Shown here one piece after another: positions 61,101 to 64,000 of a DNA stretch of 64,000 nt. This DNA comes from Thalassospira marina. Lineage in GTDB: Bacteria > Pseudomonadota > Alphaproteobacteria > Rhodospirillales > Thalassospiraceae. How positions within the stretch are numbered: position 1 is the first letter of the stretch; each line of letters opens with the position of its first letter. The notes under the pieces are model-generated. The model worked only from the letters and a program-made list of their open reading frames with translations, made no database searches and was not told the origin of the DNA. Where the stretch lies: NCBI RefSeq assembly GCF_002844375.1, contig NZ_CP024199.1, positions 4,442,001 to 4,506,000 of the forward strand. The letters run 5' to 3'. Made by a program: the position numbers and the translations under genes.

Positions 61101-64000
61101 GCCGGAAGATACCGACTATGCCCTGAAGGTAACGGACTTCAATTACAGCCAGCCTGGCGGTGAAAGCGATACGCTCAAGGCGGTGCGGATTGATACCCTG
61201 CCAGCCAGTGGCATGCTGAAGCTGAATGGTGTTGCGATTACGGCGGGTACGGTGGTGTCGGTTGCCGATATCACATCGGGCAAGCTGGTTTACAGCCCGG
61301 CGGCCAACGTAAACGGTGATGCGGCTGCGACCTTTACCTTCTCGGTGCAGGATAGCCGTGATGGTTTTGATACCACCCCGAAAACGGTGACGGTGAATAT
61401 CACCCCGCTGAACGATGCACCGACCTTCAACAACACGGTTGGTGTTGTCACCAGCGTGAATGAAAGCACGGATGCCAATAAGGGTGTCCCGGCAACGGCG
61501 ATCATTACCGGTGCGAATATCGGTGATATCGACCTTTCAACGACCGGCGCACTGTCGGGCACGGTTTATGGTGAAGGCACGATCACGGTTGCGATTACCG
61601 GTGCGGATGCCAGCGAACAGCTGACGATTGACAGCTCGGCGCTGCCAGCCGGTGTGACGCAGACGGGTGGGGCCAATGGCACCAACCTTGTGATCACGCT
61701 GGATGCAAACACGACGATTGCCGAAGTCAATGCGATCCTTGATGCCATCCGTTACAGCACCACGTCGGATACCTTTACCGGTGGTGAACGCACGATCACG
61801 ACAACGCTGAGCGATGGCAAGGTCTCGACCGATGACGGCAACGTTCAGGCTGGCGGGGATGCCGGTGGTCCGAATGCGCTGTCGGTTGATCTGGTCTCCA
61901 AGATCACGGTTGTTGAAAAGAACGACCCGCCACTGGGTGCGGATCAGACGGTGACGACCCCGGAAGATACCGACTATGCCCTGAAGGTAACGGACTTCAA
62001 TTACAGCCAGCCTGGCGGTGAAAGCGATACGCTTAAAGCGGTGCGGATTGATACCCTGCCAGCCAGTGGCACGCTGAAGCTGAATGGTGTTGCGATTACG
62101 GCGGGTACGGTGGTGTCGGTTGCCGATATCACATCGGGCAAGCTGGTTTACAGCCCGGCGGCCAACGTAAACGGTGATGCGGCTGCGACCTTTACCTTCT
62201 CGGTGCAGGATAGCCGTGATGGTTTTGATACCACCCCGAAAACGGTGACGGTGAATATCACGCCGCTGAACGATGCGCCGACCTTCAACAACACGGTTGG
62301 TGTTGTCACCAGCGTGAATGAAAGCACGGATGCCAATAAGGGTGTCCCGGCAACGGCGATCATTACCGGCGCGAATATCGGTGATATCGACCTTTCAACG
62401 ACCGGCGCACTGTCGGGCACGGTTTATGGTGAAGGCACGATCACGGTTGCGATTACCGGTGCGGATGCCAGCGAACAGCTGACGATTGACAGCTCGGCGC
62501 TGCCAGCCGGTGTGACGCAGACGGGTGGGGCCAATGGCACCAACCTTGTGATCACGCTGGATGCAAACACGACGATTGCCGAAGTCAATGCGATCCTTGA
62601 TGCGATCCGTTACAGCACCACTTCGGATACCTTTACCGGTGGTGAACGCACGATCACGACAACGCTGAGCGATGGCAAGGTCTCGACCGATGACGGTAAC
62701 GTTCAGGCTGGCGGTGATGCCGGTGGTCCGAATGCGCTGTCGGTTGATCTGGTCTCGAAGATCACGGTTGTTGAAAAGAACGACCCGCCTGTCATTAGCG
62801 GATCGCCTGCAGTAACCGCGACGGAAGATACGGATTACGCCTTTAAGGTATCGGACTTCAATTACAGCCAGCAGGGCGGGGAAAGCACGGTTGATACGGA
62901 TCTGAACAAGATCACGATCAAGACCCTGCCTGACAGTGCCAAGGGTAAGCTGTTGCTGCAGACTGGCACCAGTGGTGGCAACCCGGTTTATACCGAAGTT
63001 GCCGTGGGCCAGGAAATTTCGGCAGCGGATATTTCGGCAGGCAAGCTGATTTACCGTGCGGACGCCAACCTGAACGGGCCGGAAGCCCAGACCAGCTTTA
63101 CCTATAGCGTCTGGGACAAGGGCCATGCTGCGAGCAATAATGTTGCTGCGGAATCAACCACTGGCACCATGAATGTCAGCGTCATTGCGGTAAACGACGC
63201 ACCCGTCCTGAGCGGGACGAGTGAATCACCGGCCATGGTGATCAAGGATGACGGAACGGGCACGACCAGCACGGCAGCCCTTGCCAGCGGTGTGGCGGTT
63301 TCCGATATCGACATTACCAAGGACGGTGATGTCAGCAGCTATGGTGGCGGTACCATTACCGTAACCTTTACCGATGGTTATCAGTCTGGTGACCGCCTGA
63401 CTGTGAATGGTGGTCTGTTGGCTGGCATGACGGGTGTTAGCGGCGGCAATGGTTCGGCGCTGGTGATTTCGCTTGCCAATGATGCGACATCGGCACAGGT
63501 AAAGTCGATTATCGAAGCCATTCGGTATGGCAGCGTTGATGCCGACCCGACAGCGGGTAAAACCGATACCACCCGTGCCTATTCGATTGTTCTGAATGAT
63601 GGCGATAACAATGCCGATGCCGGGACGATTGATGGCACCAATGATGCCGGTGGGCCGACCAGCCTGAATTCGGTTGCGCTGACGGGCACCATTACCTTCC
63701 GTTATCCGCCAACGGCAACGGATGATACGGTGACGGTATCGAAAACCAGCACCACGGGAACGGGCAATGTCAAAACCAATGACAATGACCCCGAACATAC
63801 GGCTGATCCGACCCATGAAGCTGATTTCACCCTGACCAAGGTGAATGGGGCGACGGGGAATGTGGGTAAAACCATTACCGGCACCTACGGCACGATCACG
63901 ATCAATTCCGATGGTACGTACAGCTATCAGCTTGATACGACCAATCAGGCCGTGATCCAGCAATTGCCGGGTGATGCCGACCTGACGGAAAGCTTTACCT
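46177..64000 (+). CDS. Giant DUF4347/cadherin-like/VCBS repeat protein (3' end outside window)
   Basis: The frame opens at ATG 46177 after a TAGGAA ribosome site and is uninterrupted to the window end, at least 5,941 codons. Residues 1-20 have the motif LEPRVLLDAAA typical of large exported alphaproteobacterial repeat proteins. A DUF4347-like domain (about 70-218) shows ISHGGDG with H126 and LLYGCNIA with C170, resembling the His/Cys dyad of clan CD peptidases (inference). Cadherin/CSPG-like units follow, with L-P-x-x-G-x-L-x-L-N-G and FTQxDIDxG patterns: three 579-583-residue super-repeats (498-2242), then more diverse units, then 286-residue near-identical tandem repeats (about 3930-5538). 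A VCBS-type domain (INSDGTYSYQLD) begins near 5843. There is no Sec signal, so type I secretion and a surface or adhesin role are inferred. Confidence 0.9.
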   Translation, partial: MTKLYFSALEPRVLLDAAAVATVASEVTHHDQAETKHQADAQKTSDASSDVSSQFDAVVANLNPETATGRVLVVIDSRVEGAEEFAASLEGKADVLIVDSDQSGAKAIADALASGTDVSGLHIISHGGDGSFELGSDHIDSAALASEVGSEISSWSSHLSAGADILLYGCNIAKDETGKQFVDTFSSLTGADIAASDDVTGNTDLGGDWDLEYATGQITATLPADSSALHSISQLLADPVDPVTGHQPTISGMGVSQNGVEDTAVTLGGISVGDIDHDASNVGETLTVTITVVDGSSNPTGSIALNGTAGLDSVTGDNGNTITLVGKQDAINAALNNMVLTPSENYNGTVNVHLTVNDGTTGDVTDTITVNLSPVNDAPDMSPSPVSVDEGGSVTIGTDIFNLTDPELGITQTASQEVFQVTALPTEGVLKLNGNNLLVGSTFSLQDVISGKLTYKHDGTDIIVGSNDVDGFKVTVNDGGGSGNVGPFDVAINIAPVNQAPTVDGSPTVHEGEGTEDVYNSPGTVTQAAEIGSLLNISGGDADSADDLANMTITISEVDNQGHGTLFIDTDGDGIFNSGIDQIITGSVTISGADIGKLKFAHNGTEPDGNSPSFKITVTDGGGGAGDAAKASVSKTITIGVIGNDDNPEIDTNSPQTVDAGVVTVLSSANLKVTDIDDTSGGKQLVYKITSLPTYGELRLNGVILSVGDRFSQDDLDNGRVTYFQTAKVTAADRVSGENYVADGFSFEVRDSQLRSYNQAGAEGGVVDPTTGNIKTNSFELRINGDWTGDGGETPDGSVTIKGTPVNSGLQVTEEDGIVGGADTGTITSSMLNYILQATSGGNTYDIASSDTIYRLTDLPTNGKLYLNGVELHVFDSFTQADIDANNVTFVHDGSEDHQSSFGFSLSVGVNEVVKTTFSLRATATNDAPTVSGGTATVAEGSAVGLTTSSLGMADADTSNEPGEPSDANDEAQADDLYIQITTLPQNGTLQYLSNGTWIDIQAGDWISAKLLTGDENTTGIRYLQTVDAVASDSFEYRVRDDFKDNSDNDTDNVRSSVADPDANHVSGNGTVNLTITSVDNHAPTINGNPKAYEGQGSENLYNDNSTKTQAADIGGQITIADFDSYDDDTRLTVSITNVDTHGVGTLFLDVDGDGYFGAGDTQITGDTANLTIAQLKTLKFIHDGAEPSDATDPSFTLTVTDSGGGFGVGEALSTSKNIVIDILANDDYSSLDTNNTAQIDAGQSFVIDTSYLSVSDVDDTSNGTQLVYEVTDLPDHGELRLNGVRLTLGDRFSQADVAAGKLVYVQNGAVDDPDAKASGTAFTADSFDFKVYDSQQRAFNNDGADGGVVDPNNNHEIATNTFNIEIQGDFAGDGGTATSSDPVTIVDSTNNGIDVVEGDGVSGGSDTHTISSSELNYELKYTQGGSEYTVPADATVYRISSLPTNGTLYVDGKAIDSLYDSFTQDDIDNGRVVFVHDGGEIHQGSFGFTISVGTSEAVAGTFALRATATNDAPTATGGTLADVTQGATVGITTGALGMSDVDVANETGEPGSNPEASSDDLFFKVTDLPDGGKLQYYDDGTSSWVDVGANDWLSAGLLTGDSATTKLRYVNDSGIALSADNFKFIVRDDLSTVDGAKQTAADPATGNVSAEKQVSWNIVASVNHAPTIDGTPSVYEGQGTEDVYNNPGTKTSAADIGGQITIGDVDTSDSGNLGIVISDIDTYGLGTLFLDANGNGQVDSGEAITGTTATLTMAEFKTLKFAHNGTEPDGTTKPEFKLTVTDAGGEPGAGHELTTAKTIQIDVIANDDHSVLDTNKPTTVQAGVSTVITRNFLHVSDVDDTSNGTEIVYRLTSLPTYGELRLNGNLLTVNSTFTQADIDAGRLTYVQTKAVTDSDNSTAGTSYTSDSFNFEVRDSHSRVFNNAGQAGGVVNSADGTIATNTFNLQIQGSYDPDAAPTGDPVVIDQSSVNTGIEVYEGDGQFGGTDNDTVTITSQNLSYTLKATQGTSEYTIPTEGTVYRLTTLPQNGTLYLNGKALGIYDSFTQADINNGLLKFTHDGGETHHGSFNFSISIGTGQLADDRAQGTFTITAIPVNDAPTADGGSVPTIGEGATVTITTGTMKIGDVDNQAEADEPYGEAVIDDLYFQIVDLPDTGTLQYKDAGGNWVDVQAGDWLSASLLTGDKNTTGLRYIHDGTENFTDSFQFRVRDDLHSSDGLRQTATDPATINTSNNATVNFTIAPLNDAPISDQNAAADSATTENGRTTVNEVLEVSEGGTGTISDSYLVSVDPDNAPETLQYRITQNVTSGVLYLDGKRLGVGSVFTQADIDAGRLTYIHDGSEVRSDNFQYIVSDSVNDHTWTVDGTKAASQFDIIVPASGYANDVPKITRAGADYDVYGTNTFDMDGKFTLSDPDLVVVDSPGETDFVSVTVVLKDKDGNAVDLSSSGDLALGTLTGITVTSDVASSGSITFQGSLADVQAALNSMNVVLPDGDHDTTYTVEVSVDDRLRDSSGNLTAGANGSENATINQDGSTINDANNIAKTSVLLRASRTNTPPTIDVPNPGDARVTYEDTTKTISGIRIDDTDAFGKDVKVTLSVSNGRLEFSAPGDVTISGNDSGTVTLTGSVTEINAIMDQLTYAGNQDYVGADVLNITVNDLGNSGGPAETATTTVNITVKSVNDAPTITNGTTGRIDVVNNNTYTFGDSSNGFIIDDIDLDGGAGDDAFVVTVRILDPNGNPVSAASYTTGSNNIVISSTDSSGAVTVDGTYNGDGAALRISGSEADINNYLKGLQVNFGDFGEQNQTYKVQVIVDDRMPASPEGSDNNALESSDMANGGPNPDQTPYDSAPNIDATPIDPYTTDVSASNFQYNVAAVTRDVFLTAYNTPAKVTGNNFSVDESNGVINVNGSNANLTIDDVDDLGQDMSVTLTVSAGSTITGLNNQTADGAGITGLGGTSVTLSGFNEAELNAILKTIVVKVPTETGDAGSNSNFNGDITLTVAVNDLGNTGLRPDSLTGDTNDAAANPGDYAYADGSSAELVTTRTITITVNPTNDAPTISAGTTSHNVTESNVVGQGTPETTILDNVTIGDVDLATTGGLDANTFGKGQIVVSLTGAQAGEVLSVSGSLAGIDSVTGGTGGSALTINLTDTATLAEVKAIVEAIKYQSTGDIVTGTRNITVNLYDAQGSSQDGNIQSGGDAGASRLSASIAATVTVTEQNDPPSISGSPSITAKEDIDYVFQVSDFNFTQTGGESALDTELGQITVKSLPDGAKGDLLLQTGTDGNGDPVYSAVTANQTISAQDIADGKLIYRSDLNLNQSQADNSFTYSVWDKGHASDTTIRESADGTMQINVDQQNDAPVLDATNKTASATESATSATGTDPVQIVSGVSLSDIDLSTTDGLSVFGKGTLTVEIVGATTATKEYLTLSGSLPAGVTVVDSQGNPISLSSTVGDNKLVFSLDADTTAAEVQSLMESLRYHTESDVLDGARTVKFTINDGNNEQTNGNTAGGPTSLEATLNATVTITEVNDPPAGGDQTVVTLEDTDYALKVSDFNYTQPGDETDTFKAVRIDTLPGSGTLKLNGVAITAGTVVSIADITSGNLVYSPAENVNGDAAATFTFSVQDSRDGFDTSPNTITVDITPQNDAPTFNDTVGVVTSVNESTAANTGTSPVAIITGANIGDIDLSTTGALSSTVYGAGKITVAVTGATSADQLTLASGDRPSGVTVTGGNNGAALVITLDADTTVSEVNAILNAIKYASTSDTASGERVITTTLSDGHATSDDGNVQSGGNAGGPDALSVDLVSKITIVEQNDPPASSDNTVTTNEDTTYVIKVSDFNYTQPGGENDTLGGVTINSITGTGTFKLDGNAITAPKFVTFAEINAGKLVYEPVANENGDARAEINFTVQDSRGLDATSSSDLTVNVTPQNDAPTFNNTVGVVTSVNESTDANKGVPATAIITGANIGDIDLSTTGALSGTVYGEGKITVAITSADASEQLTIDTSVLTGSALPSGVVVTGGVNGANLVITLDNDTTIAQVNEILNAIRYSTTSDTFTGGERTITTTLSDGKVSTDDGNVQAGGNAGGPDALSVDLISKITVVEQNDPPASSDNTVTTNEDTTYVIKVSDFNYTQPGGENDTLGGVTINSITGTGTFKLDGNAITAPKFVTFAEINAGKLVYEPVANENGDARAEINFTVQDSRGLDATSSSDLTVNVTPQNDAPTFNNTVGVVTSVNESTDANKGVPATAIITGANIGDIDLSTTGALSGTVYGEGTITVAITGADASEQLTIDSSALPAGVTQTGGANGTNLVITLDANTTIAEVNAILDAIRYSTTSDTFTGGERTITTTLSDGKVSTDDGNVQAGGDAGGPNALSVDLVSKITVVEKNDPPLGADQTVTTPEDTDYALKVTDFNYSQPGGESDTLKAVRIDTLPASGTLKLNGVAISAGTVVSVADITSGKLVYSPAANVNGDAAATFTFSVQDSRDGFDTTPKTVTVNITPLNDAPTFNNTVGVVTSVNESTDANKGVPATAIITGANIGDIDLSTTGALSGTVYGEGTITVAITGADASEQLTIDSSALPAGVTQTGGANGTNLVITLDANTTIAEVNAILDAIRYSTTSDTFTGGERTITTTLSDGKVSTDDGNVQAGGDAGGPNALSVDLVSKITVVEKNDPPLGADQTVTTPEDTDYALKVTDFNYSQPGGESDTLKAVRIDTLPASGTLKLNGVAISAGTVVSVADITSGKLVYSPAANVNGDAAATFTFSVQDSRDGFDTTPKTVTVNITPLNDAPTFNNTVGVVTSVNESTDANKGVPATAIITGANIGDIDLSTTGALSGTVYGEGTITVAITGADASEQLTIDSSALPAGVTQTGGANGTNLVITLDANTTIAEVNAILDAIRYSTTSDTFTGGERTITTTLSDGKASTDDGNVQAGGDAGGPNALSVDLVSKITVVEKNDPPLGADQTVTTPEDTDYALKVTDFNYSQPGGESDTLKAVRIDTLPASGMLKLNGVAITAGTVVSVADITSGKLVYSPAANVNGDAAATFTFSVQDSRDGFDTTPKTVTVNITPLNDAPTFNNTVGVVTSVNESTDANKGVPATAIITGANIGDIDLSTTGALSGTVYGEGTITVAITGADASEQLTIDSSALPAGVTQTGGANGTNLVITLDANTTIAEVNAILDAIRYSTTSDTFTGGERTITTTLSDGKVSTDDGNVQAGGDAGGPNALSVDLVSKITVVEKNDPPLGADQTVTTPEDTDYALKVTDFNYSQPGGESDTLKAVRIDTLPASGTLKLNGVAITAGTVVSVADITSGKLVYSPAANVNGDAAATFTFSVQDSRDGFDTTPKTVTVNITPLNDAPTFNNTVGVVTSVNESTDANKGVPATAIITGANIGDIDLSTTGALSGTVYGEGTITVAITGADASEQLTIDSSALPAGVTQTGGANGTNLVITLDANTTIAEVNAILDAIRYSTTSDTFTGGERTITTTLSDGKVSTDDGNVQAGGDAGGPNALSVDLVSKITVVEKNDPPVISGSPAVTATEDTDYAFKVSDFNYSQQGGESTVDTDLNKITIKTLPDSAKGKLLLQTGTSGGNPVYTEVAVGQEISAADISAGKLIYRADANLNGPEAQTSFTYSVWDKGHAASNNVAAESTTGTMNVSVIAVNDAPVLSGTSESPAMVIKDDGTGTTSTAALASGVAVSDIDITKDGDVSSYGGGTITVTFTDGYQSGDRLTVNGGLLAGMTGVSGGNGSALVISLANDATSAQVKSIIEAIRYGSVDADPTAGKTDTTRAYSIVLNDGDNNADAGTIDGTNDAGGPTSLNSVALTGTITFRYPPTATDDTVTVSKTSTTGTGNVKTNDNDPEHTADPTHEADFTLTKVNGATGNVGKTITGTYGTITINSDGTYSYQLDTTNQAVIQQLPGDADLTESFT
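47668..52902 (+). repeat. Three diverged super-repeats of 579-583 residues
   Basis: Units start at 47668, 49417 and 51166 (N-x-A-P-T followed by an EGxGxExxYN segment) and end at 52902; lengths 1,749, 1,749 and 1,737 bases. Each carries one Ca-binding-like D-x-D/N-x-D/N-G loop (47881, 49624, 51370), a LRLNG block, and an FTQxDI block in the same order. Identity is moderate, so these are old duplications. Confidence 0.75.
57964..58836 (+). repeat. 873-bp repeat unit preceding the 858-bp array
   Basis: It starts with the same NDAPTFNNTVGVV block as the following units. Its second half is nearly identical to 57627-57963 rather than to the later units, so the array is a mosaic of two kinds of second half. 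Confidence 0.8.
58837..62785 (+). repeat. Near-identical 858-bp tandem repeats (four full, one partial)
   Basis: Unit starts are at 58837, 59695, 60553, 61411 and 62269, each exactly 858 bases apart (286 residues). The copies differ at only scattered bases, many synonymous. Each unit contains an NDAPTFNN...VVEKNDPP module and an LGADQTVTTPEDTDY...VNITPL module. The fifth copy breaks off after the first module near 62785. Confidence 0.93.

Noticed and set aside
57843..62420. Six recurring 90-aa minus-strand frames in the tandem array
   Set aside because: They repeat only because the sense strand repeats; no ribosome site or family pattern.
46177..64000. RTX calcium-binding toxin repeats
   Set aside because: No G-G-x-G-x-D nonapeptide arrays were seen in the visible part; the repeats are cadherin/CSPG/VCBS-like. 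RTX repeats could still lie beyond the window edge.

Overview
The window looks like chromosomal DNA of a marine alphaproteobacterium of the Rhodospirillales, with Thalassospira as my best guess. The reasons are the moderately high GC, aerobic-type cobalamin genes (cobN, cobO, cobQ, cobB), an FzlA-like GST, a complex I NDUFA9-family gene, an Hsp20/DUF1150 pair, a perfect CtrA-type box and a cluster of GANTC sites. The genus is inferred from gene content, not from a search. No rRNA, tRNA, CRISPR array, insertion sequence or prophage was seen.

Region 1 (1-14 kb) is mainly cobalamin (B12) synthesis. A 5'-truncated histidine phosphatase (cobC-like) is followed by an unknown minus-strand gene. A cobalamin riboswitch then leads into cobU/cobP, cobW, cobN and a secreted GH114-type glycosidase that overlaps the end of cobN. 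After an unknown gene with a CtrA box come cobO and cobQ. An FzlA-like GST and a methyltransferase follow.

Region 2 (14-28 kb) is mixed. It holds a PstS-like binding protein, a TPR protein, two SDR/NDUFA9-type genes, a flavodoxin-like protein and a DoxX-like protein divergent from a LysR regulator. It also holds a dapA-family/GntR pair divergent from a DctPQM TRAP transporter, and a transmembrane chemoreceptor.

Region 3 (28-35 kb) returns to cobalamin: cobK and cbiD on the minus strand, divergent from cobA, and cobB. A TauE/UreH-like membrane protein and a SCO copper chaperone, probably for cytochrome oxidase assembly, sit between cobA and cobB. cbiD (of the anaerobic-type set) together with cobN (late cobalt insertion) implies a hybrid route. 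The remaining cob genes are not in this window.

Region 4 (35-45 kb) holds a YcgN-type cysteine cluster protein, a soluble double-PAS chemoreceptor, DUF1150 and hsp20 behind a candidate ROSE RNA thermometer. It also has a membrane/2Fe-2S/adenylate cyclase fusion, a class I amidotransferase, a YeeE/YedE-type pair, a TPR-methyltransferase, and an FTR1 permease with its cupredoxin.

Region 5 (45-64 kb) is a 1.2 kb, partly AT-rich intergenic stretch with repeated palindromes and GANTC sites. It is followed by one enormous open frame that starts at 46177 and is still open at 64000 (more than 5,900 codons). Its N-terminus has an LEPR-type motif and a DUF4347-like domain with a His/Cys pair. It continues as cadherin/CSPG-like repeats: three diverged units of about 580 residues, then near-identical 858-bp (286-residue) tandem copies, then a VCBS-like domain at the window edge. 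This giant surface or secreted protein and its control region are the most unusual part of the window.
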